Shown: positions 1 through 7,525 of the stretch, piece after piece
Layout of the letters: the number at the start of each line of letters is the position of its first letter
Numbering within the stretch: the first letter of the stretch is position 1
Origin: Prevotella sp.
GTDB lineage: Bacteria; Bacteroidota; Bacteroidia; Bacteroidales; Bacteroidaceae
Assembly: GCA_022778905.1 (NCBI GenBank)
Contig: JALFRV010000160.1
Location: 1 to 35,743 of the forward strand
Length of the DNA: 35,743 nucleotides
Direction: 5' to 3'
Program-made: the position numbers and the translations under genes
Notes under the pieces: model-generated
Told to the model about the DNA's origin: nothing
The model's database searches: none
The model's input: the letters and a program-made list of their open reading frames with translations, nothing else

Positions 1-547
1 ACAATACGTTGAGCACGGCCCCCGTCACAATGCCGTACATGGCATAGGCGGCGTTGCCCTGGAAGCGCATTTGGTTGTTGAGAGTGAGCGAGGCTGTCAG
101 AAACGGAGTGCCTAAAAGGATGATCCGCAGATAGCGTTCGGTGTAGGGAAGGATGGTCGGCGTGCTGCCCAACCACACGGAGAGCGGGCGGAGGAAGACG
201 AGGCCGAGGATCATGATGAGCAGTCCGGCGATGACCGAAAAGACAAATCCCGTGGCCGCCATCTTGCTCGCGTTGTCGTGGCGCTGTGCCCCGAGCTCAC
301 GCGAGATGAAATTGCCAGATCCGTGACCGAACAGGAAGCCGAAGGCCTGCACAAGAAACATCAGCGAGAAGACGACACCCACGGCCGCCGTCGACTGCGT
401 ATCGATCTGCCCCACGAAGAAAGTGTCGGCAATATTGTAGAGGTTGGTGATCAACATACTGATGATTGTCGGCACGGCCATCGTACCAATGACGCGATGA
501 ATGGGGCCCGATGTGAGGAACGTATAATGATCCTGCTGTGTTTGCAT
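1..547 (-). CDS. MATE family efflux transporter, N-terminal part (partial)
   Basis: This is an inner-membrane antiporter of the MATE family, which exports drugs or metabolites in exchange for Na+ or H+. The gene begins at the ATG at 547 and runs off the left edge, so 182 codons are visible. The translation starts MQTQQDHYTFL and continues with the family pattern: a short cytoplasmic leader, then PIHRVIGTMAVPTIISMLITNLYN, written here as a helix-1 region of about residues 15-37, followed by IADTFFVGQI and the FISRELGAQ loop near residues 80-90. At least four hydrophobic segments are visible. The start is fixed by a TAnnTTTG promoter ending only 8 bases upstream, which rules out any earlier start. 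Substrate cannot be told from sequence. It is a different gene from the MATE exporter at 24093. Confidence 0.85.
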   Translation of the reverse strand, partial: MQTQQDHYTFLTSGPIHRVIGTMAVPTIISMLITNLYNIADTFFVGQIDTQSTAAVGVVFSLMFLVQAFGFLFGHGSGNFISRELGAQRHDNASKMAATGFVFSVIAGLLIMILGLVFLRPLSVWLGSTPTILPYTERYLRIILLGTPFLTASLTLNNQMRFQGNAAYAMYGIVTGAVLNVL

Positions 548-555
548 TGCACCTG

Positions 556-563
556 CAAAGATA
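556..563 (-). promoter_or_regulatory. -7 promoter element of the MATE gene
   Basis: On the minus strand this reads TATCTTTG, an exact match to the Bacteroidota -7 consensus TAnnTTTG. The initiation codon follows 8 bases later, so the predicted leader is only about 5 nucleotides. No clear -33 TTTG is visible. Confidence 0.65.
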
Positions 564-617
564 CATAAATTCAGACGAACAGGGACGAAAGAATGCTAAA
601 ATAATTCAAAATGGATA

Positions 618-647
618 AATATACGGATCCTTCACGATCCGTATATT
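618..647. terminator. Perfect 12-bp hairpin, possible terminator
   Basis: AATATACGGATC (618-629) pairs perfectly with GATCCGTATATT (636-647) around a 6-base loop. It lies between the MATE promoter and repeat R1, so it could stop transcription arriving from the dehydrogenase gene. No strong T-run follows on either strand, so a terminator role is inferred. Confidence 0.4.
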
Positions 648-659
648 CTTGCAGGAACA

Positions 660-800
660 GCTCTCCCGAAGGCGCACAGGCATCCTCCGGAGCGGGCGGA
701 ACATTGCTTTGGAGCGCCCAAAAGACAAGTCCGGCCGGAGCAAAGCATAGCTCCGGCCGGACCATAGGATATCTTTGGACCATCCGAAGCAGGTCTGCGG
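660..800. repeat. Interspersed palindromic repeat, copy R1
   Basis: This is the most diverged of three intergenic copies of a palindromic repeat (others at 19711 and 26090). It contains the shared 11-mer AAAGCATAGCT at 742-752, here carried in a GC-rich hairpin: the 13-bp arms 729-741 (GTCCGGCCGGAGC) and 750-762 are exact reverse complements around the 8-base loop AAAGCATA. A degenerate partner (ACATTGCTTT, 701-710) and the linker GGAGCGCCCAAAAG match the other copies in spacing and order. It sits downstream of the dehydrogenase gene and upstream of the MATE promoter. The outer limits are approximate. The whole gene-free stretch 548-992 otherwise holds only hairpins. Confidence 0.6.
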
Positions 801-904
801 ATAGTCTTGTTGTAAACTTTTCGGAACGAAGACGCATTTTAAGACCCGTAGAGACGTTTTTTCCTTCATGGCCTCCCAAACCTCCTCCGGATTCCGACCG
901 CGGC

Positions 905-945
905 TTCTGCGTCACCGGATAAATATACAACCGCCCGACGCAGAA
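905..945. terminator. Possible terminator of the dehydrogenase gene
   Basis: TTCTGCGTC (905-913) pairs exactly with GACGCAGAA (937-945) around a 23-base loop. It lies about 50 bases past the stop codon of the minus-strand dehydrogenase gene. The loop is long and there is no T-run, so this is tentative. Confidence 0.3.
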
Positions 946-992
946 TGTCAATTAATATGTCAACACGCGCCCTTGCATGGGGCCGCGGGGCC

Positions 993-1772
993 TCATGTGA
1001 GGTGCTCCTTACGCAGCGGGTCCTTGCTCATCACCGATCCACTGGCCTGATGGGTGGCGAGCACGAGCACCTCGGCGATCTGCACGTGCTCCGGCGCGCT
1101 GGCTGCGTAGAAGGCGACATCGGCCACATCGTCGCCCGTAAGCGGCTGGATGCCCTCATAGACCTTGTCGGCCCGGCCGTCATCGCCATGGAACCGCACG
1201 CGGCTGAAATTGGTCTGCACGAGCCCCGGCTTGACGGTCGTCACGCGTACGGCCGTATTCACCAAGTCGATCCGCAGTCCGTCGGTCACCGCCTTGACGG
1301 CAGCCTTCGTGGCGCAGTAGACATTCCCGCCGGCGTAAGCGGCATCGCCTGCCACCGACCCCATGTTGATGATATGTCCGCGGTTGCGCTCCACCATGTG
1401 CGGCACGAGCAGACGCGTCATCGTGAGCAGCCCTTTCAGATTGGTGTCGATCATCTCATCCCAGTCGTCGAAGCTGCCTTCATACTCAGCCTCCAGACCT
1501 CTGGCCAATCCGGCGTTGTTGATCAGCACGTCGATGTCGCGCCAGCGGACCTCCAAGGTGTCCAGCGCCGCGCGGGCGGCTTCACGGTCACGCACGTCGA
1601 AAATCAGCAGGCGTACCTCCGTGCCCTCCGCTTCCAACTGCGCCTTGAGCGCCTCCAATTTTCCGGCATTGCGCCCCGTGAGAATCAGATCATACCCTCC
1701 GAGCGAGAAACGTCGTGCGCAAGCCTCGCCGATTCCACTCGTCGCTCCTGTAATCAATGCTATTTTCTTCAT
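993..1772 (-). CDS. Short-chain dehydrogenase, YdfG-like
   Basis: This is a 259-residue NAD(P)-dependent short-chain dehydrogenase. It has the nucleotide-binding motif TGATSGIG at residues 8-15, the NNAG motif near residue 90, and the catalytic Ser...YCATK set (Y and K four apart) near residues 140-160. The C-terminus, with LATHQASGSVMSKDP, resembles the YdfG group, which oxidises L-allo-threonine, serine or 3-hydroxy acids. The substrate is therefore likely a small hydroxy acid, by inference. The start at 1772 (MKKIALITGATSGIG) was chosen because the reading frame stays open upstream for 50 codons without any family similarity. It follows the WecB-like gene by 53 bases on the same strand and may be cotranscribed with it. 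It acts in the cytosol. Confidence 0.85.
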   Translation of the reverse strand: MKKIALITGATSGIGEACARRFSLGGYDLILTGRNAGKLEALKAQLEAEGTEVRLLIFDVRDREAARAALDTLEVRWRDIDVLINNAGLARGLEAEYEGSFDDWDEMIDTNLKGLLTMTRLLVPHMVERNRGHIINMGSVAGDAAYAGGNVYCATKAAVKAVTDGLRIDLVNTAVRVTTVKPGLVQTNFSRVRFHGDDGRADKVYEGIQPLTGDDVADVAFYAASAPEHVQIAEVLVLATHQASGSVMSKDPLRKEHLT

Positions 1773-1825
1773 TTTATTTTGTTTTTGTCCCCCGTCCGGA
1801 CAGGCCGGATCCGGGGTTCTCCGTT

Positions 1826-2935
1826 CTACTTCCGTAGGGCCGTTCCCCACTCCATCAGGATCTGGACGATGCGTTCCGCACTCCGTCCGTCCCACCGATC
1901 CGGGATCACGGCATGCTTCCACTGCCCGCTGACGATCTTACGGACGGCCTCGCCGAGCTTTTCGGGATCTTCTCCGACCAGCTCATTCGTCCCGACCTTG
2001 ACGGTCTCGATGTGCTCCGTGTAGCTGTTGAGGGTCACGCAGGGCACGCCGTTGAACGTCGCCTCTTCCGCCACGTTGCCCGAGTCGGTGATGATGCCGG
2101 CAGCATGGGCCGTGAGATGCGAGAACTCCAAATAGCCCAATGGCTCGGTGAGGATGAAGGGCGAAGGAGCGGAACCGATGATCCGGCGCACCGTTTCGGC
2201 CGCTATACCGCGCAGCGGCGCAAGGATGGGCAGCCCGGAAGCCGCTTTCACTGTTTCCGCTATCATCTGCTCCAAGTTGGGCCGGTCTGCAATGAGTGCC
2301 TTACGGTTGAGCGTAAAGACGAGATAAGGCCGCGTGACGATGTCCTTCAGACTGTCGGGCAGGACGGCATTTTCGATCCGCTCACGGTTGAAACGCAGGT
2401 TGTCGATGAGGATGTTGCCCACCATGTAGACCTTGGACAGCTCTGCTCCCTCGCGGTTGGCGATGGAGTTGTTGCTCATGCCGGCCGTGAAGAGCATGTC
2501 GGAAAGGCCGTCAATGACCAACCGGTTGATCTCCTTGGGCATGTTGATGTCAAAGCTGCGGGTGCCGGCGGCGATATGCGCCAGCAGGATGCCCTGCTTC
2601 TTGGTCACGATGGAGACGGCCATGGTCGACGCGAGATCATCGACCACGATGACCGCATCGGCAGGATGCTGTTGCAAGTGGTATTCAAACTTCGACATGA
2701 CGAGCCCCGTCAGCTCGTTCAGATTGTCACAGTCGACGCCTAAGAAGATATTCGGACGGGCGATCTGGAGGTCTTCAAAGAGCGACGCCTCTAACGTGGG
2801 GTCGTCCTCCCGGCCACAATAGACCAGTTCATAGTCTATATCGCGATCCGACGCTTTGGCCCTTTCGATCACGCGGATGATCGGTGCCACCTTGATAAAG
2901 TTCGGCCGTGCCCCGGCCACAATGCTTATTCTCAT
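1826..2935 (-). CDS. UDP-GlcNAc 2-epimerase family protein with altered active site
   Basis: The 369-residue protein has the overall architecture of WecB, the non-hydrolysing UDP-GlcNAc 2-epimerase that makes UDP-ManNAc. Recognisable blocks are GARPNFIKVAPII (8-20), HIAAGTRSFDINMPKEINRL (120-139), VGNILIDNL (172-180), ITDSGNVAEE (282-291) and a TEHIET...GTNELVG region (about 306-320). Several normally invariant residues are changed. The GQH near residue 41 is CGRE; the catalytic Glu of HVEAGLR is Ala122; the Glu pair PEE is PKE; the His of THR is Asn210; the PVHxNP-type loop reads APLRG; DSGGxQEE is DSGNVAEE. The Asp near 99-100 is kept. It probably is not an ordinary epimerase: it may be inactive, regulatory, or act on another sugar nucleotide. 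It starts downstream of the SPFH terminator. Confidence 0.75.
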   Translation of the reverse strand: MRISIVAGARPNFIKVAPIIRVIERAKASDRDIDYELVYCGREDDPTLEASLFEDLQIARPNIFLGVDCDNLNELTGLVMSKFEYHLQQHPADAVIVVDDLASTMAVSIVTKKQGILLAHIAAGTRSFDINMPKEINRLVIDGLSDMLFTAGMSNNSIANREGAELSKVYMVGNILIDNLRFNRERIENAVLPDSLKDIVTRPYLVFTLNRKALIADRPNLEQMIAETVKAASGLPILAPLRGIAAETVRRIIGSAPSPFILTEPLGYLEFSHLTAHAAGIITDSGNVAEEATFNGVPCVTLNSYTEHIETVKVGTNELVGEDPEKLGEAVRKIVSGQWKHAVIPDRWDGRSAERIVQILMEWGTALRK

Positions 2936-3086
2936 TTTCTAAAATGACATTATGATGATTCTGGTTTACTTATTCTCCGCTTTCATAATCATGTGACTGT
3001 CAGGACGTCCGTCTTCAACAGCCCGACCATTTCAAGATCGCCGGTCCGCCCCGTCGGCCCTTTCGAAGGTTCAAATCCTAAAGGTC

Positions 3087-3112
3087 AAAAAAAGAGAACG
3101 GCCTTTCGGCCG
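3087..3112 (-). terminator. Intrinsic terminator after the SPFH gene
   Basis: Read on the minus strand, a CGGCC/GGCCG stem with a 4-base loop (3099-3112) is followed by seven T residues (A-run 3087-3093). It lies 9 bases past the SPFH stop codon. This is the only clear hairpin-plus-T-run terminator in the window. Confidence 0.75.
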
Positions 3113-3120
3113 CTCCTGAA

Positions 3121-4071
3121 TCATTCTCCCTTGAACAGTTCCTTGATGCCTCCGATCGACCCCATTAAGTTGCTGGACTCATAGGGGAGGAATACGGTCT
3201 TCGTCTTGTCGCCGCTTGCCACCTGCTCGAGCATCATGATATACTTCTGGGCGAGCAGATAGTTGGCCGGATTGGTCGACTGTCCGACGGCCTCGGTGAT
3301 CTTCTGGATGGCGATGGCCTCGGCTTCGGCCTTGCGGATGCGTGCCGTCGCCTCTCCCTCGGCGCGCAGGATGGCCTGCTGCTTGTCAGCTTCGGCCCGG
3401 TTGATGGTAGCTGCTTTCTCGCCTTCACTCTTGAGGATCTGGGCCTGCTTGTCACCTTCTGACGTGAGAATGGTGGCCCGTTTGTCGCGCTCGGCCTGCA
3501 TCTGCTTCTCCATGGCGTTCAATACGCTTGAGGGCGGAATGATGTCCTGCAGCTCGACCCGGTTGACCTTGATGCCCCACTTGTTTGTCGCGTCGTCGAG
3601 AACGCCACGCAGTTTGGTGTTGATCGTGTCGCGGCTGGTGAGCGTCTGGTCCAGTTCCATCTCGCCGATGATATTGCGCAGCGTGGTCTGCGTCAGCTTC
3701 TCGATGGCGTTGGGCAGGTTGTTGATCTCGTAGACGGCCTTGAACGGGTCCACGATCTGGAAATACAGCAGCGCGTTAATCTGCATCTGGATGTTATCTT
3801 TGGTAATGACGTTCTGCCGGTCGAAGTCATATACCTGCTCGCGGAGATCGATGGAGTTGGTGTAGGTGTACCGTCCGCTCTTGAGGGCCACGATGTCTTT
3901 GGCCCGGTCAATGAACGGCAGGATGAGATTGATGCCCGGTTTGAGGGTGGCATAGTATTTTCCCAAGCGCTCGATGATCTTGGTTTCACTCTGAGGAATG
4001 ATCACGATGGTCATCTTGACGAATATCAGCGCCAGGACGACAATGGCAACAAGTAGATAAGTCCCTATCAT
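3121..4071 (-). CDS. Stomatin/prohibitin (SPFH) membrane protein, QmcA-like
   Basis: This 316-residue protein belongs to the slipin/paraslipin (QmcA, YbbK) branch of the SPFH superfamily, which forms oligomeric membrane microdomain scaffolds. Residues 1-20 form one N-terminal membrane segment. The SPFH domain spans about residues 22-190, with the conserved opening VIIPQSETKIIERLGKY and the ITKDNIQMQINALLYFQI strand. A long Ala/Glu/Arg/Lys-rich helix at about 190-260, with repeating EGDKQAQ, EGEKAA and EADKQQ units, is the flotillin-type coiled coil. It lies 40 bases after nfeD, the usual NfeD-SPFH pairing, in which the NfeD OB-fold domain partners the SPFH protein. Stop is followed by a strong terminator, so the pair forms a two-gene operon. 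Precise function is unknown for most family members. Confidence 0.92.
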   Translation of the reverse strand: MIGTYLLVAIVVLALIFVKMTIVIIPQSETKIIERLGKYYATLKPGINLILPFIDRAKDIVALKSGRYTYTNSIDLREQVYDFDRQNVITKDNIQMQINALLYFQIVDPFKAVYEINNLPNAIEKLTQTTLRNIIGEMELDQTLTSRDTINTKLRGVLDDATNKWGIKVNRVELQDIIPPSSVLNAMEKQMQAERDKRATILTSEGDKQAQILKSEGEKAATINRAEADKQQAILRAEGEATARIRKAEAEAIAIQKITEAVGQSTNPANYLLAQKYIMMLEQVASGDKTKTVFLPYESSNLMGSIGGIKELFKGE

Positions 4072-4111
4072 AATATTTGAATTGAATGGTTGCTGAATGG
4101 TGTCAGGAAGA

Positions 4112-4561
4112 TCAGACCCGCTCGACGGTCACAATGATGGAGTCGCGCGAGACGATACGCACCCTGTCGCCTGCCGCAATCTCCTGCGGGTCGTCACTGA
4201 CGGCTTTCCAGTTGTCCCCGTCCACTTTGACATAGCCTGATTCGCCCGGTCGGATGGGGTCGATAACCGTCCCGACCTGCCCGATGAGCGCATCGGCGTT
4301 GCTGACGCGCTCCTCACCGCTCCTGTGAAGCGCCCGGAGCAGGCGCGGGCGGATCAACCAGATGCTCAGGACCGAGAACAGAGCCCAGGCGATGACCTGC
4401 ATCCAGAAGGGGAAACCGAGCAATGCGGACAGGACTCCGGCCACGGCTCCGATGGCGAAACAAGTGACGAAGAAGTCACCGGAACTCAATTCGAGGATCA
4501 GACAGACGAAAGTGACGATGGTCCAAAGGAGCCACAGGTTGTCCGTGATGTATTCTATCAT
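4112..4561 (-). CDS. NfeD family membrane protein (short form)
   Basis: This is a 149-residue NfeD-like protein of the short YbbJ type, lacking the ClpP-like protease domain of long NfeD. Three to four hydrophobic segments fill residues 8-72. After a basic linker (RPRLLRALHRSGEE) comes the cytosolic OB-fold domain at about 90-149 (IGQVGTVIDPIRPGESGYVKVDG ... GDRVRIV), split here for length. NfeD proteins act with SPFH proteins in membrane organisation, and the SPFH gene follows directly. A near-consensus promoter (TAACTTTA) is seen about 110 bases upstream. The start at 4561 is the first ATG in frame. Confidence 0.9.
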   Translation of the reverse strand: MIEYITDNLWLLWTIVTFVCLILELSSGDFFVTCFAIGAVAGVLSALLGFPFWMQVIAWALFSVLSIWLIRPRLLRALHRSGEERVSNADALIGQVGTVIDPIRPGESGYVKVDGDNWKAVSDDPQEIAAGDRVRIVSRDSIIVTVERV

Positions 4562-4672
4562 TGTCGTATAGCTTTAAGTTTCAGACACGTTATCCATCCT
4601 CCCCGTCCGCTTCAGACCGCCGGCCCGGGCCGCATCCGATGCGGAAGTCCGCGCCACAGGGGGTATGCGACG

Positions 4673-4680
4673 TAAAGTTA
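4673..4680 (-). promoter_or_regulatory. Possible -7 element of nfeD-SPFH operon
   Basis: On the minus strand this reads TAACTTTA, one mismatch from TAnnTTTG, with CTTG 20 bases upstream at 4701-4704. It would give a leader of about 100 bases. The match is weak. Confidence 0.3.
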
Positions 4681-4709
4681 GATAAAAAATCGCAATCCCG
4701 CAAGAATAA

Positions 4710-4741
4710 TTTGCTTTTTTGATCTTTAATCCATATATTTG
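4710..4741 (+). promoter_or_regulatory. Promoter of the MEMO-AMMECR1 gene
   Basis: TTTG (4710-4713) and TATATTTG (4734-4741) are 20 bases apart, matching both halves of the Bacteroidota housekeeping promoter (-33 TTTG, -7 TAnnTTTG). The start codon at 4753 is only 11 bases past the -7 element, so the leader is very short. Confidence 0.7.
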
Positions 4742-4752
4742 CGGAAGATGAC

Positions 4753-6270
4753 ATGACAATCAGACTTTCGATACAGATATTGACAGCTATGATGATGAGT
4801 GGATGCCACGTGCATGGCGAACAGGCTGTACGGATCCGCCCGGCAGCCGTGGCCGGACAGTTCTATCCGGCAGACAGCGGAGCGTTGCGGAAAGAAGTCA
4901 CACGGTGTTATGAAGCGGCGGCAGCGGCTTCTGACCTGAAGGGAGCCGCCTTCAAGGAGGCGGAAACGAAGACGGTGCGGGCGGTGATCGTGCCGCATGC
5001 AGGCTACGTATTCTCGGGCGAGGTGGCCGCTTCGGCCTTCCGGCAGATTCCGGACCTGACCCGCTACGACCGCATCTTCATCCTCGGCCCGAGCCATCGC
5101 ACGGCTTTCGACGGAGCGTCGGTCAACAATGGCTGCGTCGCCTACCGCACGCCGGTGGGCGACGTGGACGTAGACGTGGCGCTGTGTGACCGGCTCATCG
5201 CCGAGAACCGATGTCTCACCCGTGTCGACTCGGCCCATCAGGCAGAGCATTGCATTGAGGTTCAGCTGCCTTTCCTGCAACTCCGGACGGACGGACGGCT
5301 GCCTCCCATCGTGCCGGTGATCATCGGCACGCAACGCTTGGAGACGCTCCGGCAGATCGCCAAGGCACTGCAGCCGTGGTTCAACGGGCGCAATCTCTTC
5401 GTCATCAGCACCGACTTCTCCCACTATCCGGCTTATGCCGACGCGCAAGACGTGGACCGCCGCACGGGCGAAGCCATCGGGTCGGGCAAGCTGGAGCAGC
5501 TGATGGATGCCATTGAATGCAACGACTCGATGGGCGTCCGCAATCTTGCAACGAGCGCATGTGGGCAGAGTGCCGTCTCCATCCTGATGATGATGGCGGA
5601 AGAGGGGCCGCAACTGCAGTTCCGGCACGTGATGTACCGCAACTCGGGAGACTCCCCCTACGCCGGTCGGAACCAGGTTGTGGGCTATCATTCGTTCGTC
5701 ATTGCGGAGCCGGAAGCCACAGGGACGTTCACGCTCAACGATGATCAGCGGGCTGCGCTGCTTCGTCTCGCGCGCCAAAGCATCATGTATCGGTTCGGCG
5801 GACCTAAGCCCGTGACAGACCGGATCACAGATCCGGTGCTGCGGACGCATACGGGCGCCTTCGTCACACTGACCCGCAAGGGTCAGCTGCGCGGGTGTAT
5901 CGGACTCTTCCGATATGACAGACCGCTCGTCGAAGTGGTGGACTCCATGGCCCGTGACGCAGCCTTCCGCGATCCGCGCTTCATGCCCGTGGAAGCCGGA
6001 GAGATGGACGACATCCGCATCGAGGTCAGTGTGCTCACGCCGTTGAAACGCATCCACTCGATCGAAGCATTCGACTATGGCCGTCAGGGCATCTTCATCC
6101 GAAAGGGATACCATAGCGGAACGTTTCTCCCACAGGTGGCCCGGGAGGTGGACTGGACCAAGGAGGAGTTTCTCGGTCATTGTTCCCGCGACAAGGCAGG
6201 ATTAGGATGGGACGGCTGGAAAGATGCGGAACTCTACACGTATGAAGCGATCGTCTTCAGCGAACCATAG
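4753..6270 (+). CDS. MEMO-AMMECR1 fusion protein (AmmeMemoRadiSam system)
   Basis: This 505-residue protein joins a MEMO domain (about 28-315) to an AMMECR1 domain (about 330-500). The MEMO part shows the LigB-dioxygenase-like metal site: H82 in VPHAGY, H115 in LGPSHR, H166 in EHCIEVQLP, D221 and H224 in TDFSHY, and C270 in SACG. The AMMECR1 part has its signature LRGCIG at 379-384. The third partner, a radical SAM enzyme, is at 8557 on the same strand. The three families co-occur in many genomes, but the biochemical role is not established. The N-terminus (MTIRLSIQILTAMMMSGC) looks like a short lipoprotein signal with Cys18, which would place the protein outside the cytosol; this is uncertain because the basic region is weak. 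The start at 4753 fits the promoter; the ATG at 4748 is out of frame. Confidence 0.9.
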   Translation: MTIRLSIQILTAMMMSGCHVHGEQAVRIRPAAVAGQFYPADSGALRKEVTRCYEAAAAASDLKGAAFKEAETKTVRAVIVPHAGYVFSGEVAASAFRQIPDLTRYDRIFILGPSHRTAFDGASVNNGCVAYRTPVGDVDVDVALCDRLIAENRCLTRVDSAHQAEHCIEVQLPFLQLRTDGRLPPIVPVIIGTQRLETLRQIAKALQPWFNGRNLFVISTDFSHYPAYADAQDVDRRTGEAIGSGKLEQLMDAIECNDSMGVRNLATSACGQSAVSILMMMAEEGPQLQFRHVMYRNSGDSPYAGRNQVVGYHSFVIAEPEATGTFTLNDDQRAALLRLARQSIMYRFGGPKPVTDRITDPVLRTHTGAFVTLTRKGQLRGCIGLFRYDRPLVEVVDSMARDAAFRDPRFMPVEAGEMDDIRIEVSVLTPLKRIHSIEAFDYGRQGIFIRKGYHSGTFLPQVAREVDWTKEEFLGHCSRDKAGLGWDGWKDAELYTYEAIVFSEP

Positions 6271-6351
6271 CCTGAGTGACGGCGGATCAGTGCCAAAAAG
6301 CGATCGGGGGCATCTCCCATGACAGGAAGGTGCCCCCGACGGCTATGGTTC
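6262..6351. terminator. Nested inverted repeats between convergent genes (bidirectional terminator)
   Basis: The inner hairpin has 9-bp perfect arms, TCGGGGGCA (6304-6312) and TGCCCCCGA (6331-6339). An outer pair of 11-bp perfect arms, GAACCATAGCC (6262-6272) and GGCTATGGTTC (6341-6351), encloses it and includes the stop codon of the MEMO-AMMECR1 gene. The position between convergent genes supports a shared terminator for this gene and butyrate kinase. Confidence 0.6.
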
Positions 6352-6383
6352 TTGCTCCTACAGGATGAGCGGATGGTCACCGA

Positions 6384-7442
6384 TCAATAGACCTTGGCCT
6401 GCACCTTACCGCGCAACACGTCGAGGGCGTTCATGGCCAAGGCCTCCATCTCGTTCTGCCCGGGATAGACATGGACCGGCGCGATGAAGCCGATGCGGCG
6501 TCGAAGATCGGCAATCAGCTGACCGTCATAGGCCAGTCCGCCCGTCAGCAGGATGGCGTCGACATGACCGCAGAGCACGGCTGCCTCGGCGACAATGCTC
6601 TTGGCGACATGGTAGATCATCGCATCGACGACTTTCTTCGCATGCTGATCGCCCGCCTGAATGCGCTTGCGGATCTCGATCATGTCATTGGTACCGAGGT
6701 GAGCCGTCAGTCCCGCGCGGCCGGCCACACGATTGAGCAGTTCCTCTTCGGTGAACTTACCGCTGAAACAGAGGCGGATCAGGTCGCCCGCAGGCAGCGT
6801 TCCGGCCCGCTCGGGCGAGAATGGGCCGCTCCCGTCAAGTGCGTTGTTGGCATCGACAGCACGTCCGTGCAGGTGGGCGGCCACTGATATGCCGCCGCCT
6901 AAGTGGCAGATGATCAGGTCTAAATCTTCGTAACGGGTATGCTGTTCACGCGCAAACCGACGGGCGATGGCCCGCTGGTTGAGCGCATGCCATATCGCAT
7001 ACTGGGGCAAGAGGGGCGAGCCGCTGATGCGGGCTTCGTCACACAGTTCGTCGACAACGCCTGGGTCGGCTATGTAGCTGCGGCATCCCGGAATGCCTTG
7101 TGCGATGTCATAGGCAATGAGACAGCCCAAGTCGCAGGCATGCTTGTGCAGTACCTGACGGATATCATCAAGCATCTGCTGGCTGACTTCATACACGCCG
7201 CTGGCCAAAGGCTTTGCCAAACCACCTCGACCGACGACGGCATCAAAGTCGAAAGGAATGTTCCGGGCCTCCAACTCTTTGACTACGACATTCTTGCGGA
7301 ATGCAAACTGATCAGTCGCTTCGCGGAAAGGGGCGAGCTCTTCGGGTGTATGGATGATGTTTTCTACAAACTTTTCTTCCTCGTCCTCATAAACGGCGAC
7401 TTTCGTCGAGGTGGAACCAGGATTAATAGCAAGGATCTTCAT
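6384..7442 (-). CDS. buk: Butyrate kinase (or branched-chain fatty acid kinase)
   Basis: This 352-residue acetokinase-family enzyme converts butyryl- (or isobutyryl-/isovaleryl-) phosphate plus ADP to the free acid and ATP. It has the N-terminal phosphate-binding motif INPGSTSTK (6-14), the HLGGG motif with ISVAAHLHGRAVDANNAL near residues 178-200, the SPERAG motif near 208-215, and LLTGGLA near 300. Its length is normal for the family. It lies 83 bases downstream of ptb on the same strand and forms with it the classical ptb-buk pathway, which makes ATP from acyl-CoA in the cytosol. In Bacteroidota this pair may serve branched-chain acids from amino acid fermentation as well as butyrate; which one cannot be told here. 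No separate promoter is evident. Confidence 0.93.
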   Translation of the reverse strand: MKILAINPGSTSTKVAVYEDEEEKFVENIIHTPEELAPFREATDQFAFRKNVVVKELEARNIPFDFDAVVGRGGLAKPLASGVYEVSQQMLDDIRQVLHKHACDLGCLIAYDIAQGIPGCRSYIADPGVVDELCDEARISGSPLLPQYAIWHALNQRAIARRFAREQHTRYEDLDLIICHLGGGISVAAHLHGRAVDANNALDGSGPFSPERAGTLPAGDLIRLCFSGKFTEEELLNRVAGRAGLTAHLGTNDMIEIRKRIQAGDQHAKKVVDAMIYHVAKSIVAEAAVLCGHVDAILLTGGLAYDGQLIADLRRRIGFIAPVHVYPGQNEMEALAMNALDVLRGKVQAKVY

Positions 7443-7525
7443 TGAATCGGCAATGGCTGTTAAAAGGTTTTATCTGATAATAAGTCATAGTGATTGACAG
7501 AAGTCAGTGATGGACACCGGCAGCA

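Noticed and set aside
3068..3079. GGTTCAAATCC, resembling a tRNA T-loop
   Set aside because: The flanking bases do not pair as a T-stem and no D-arm, anticodon arm or acceptor stem is present.
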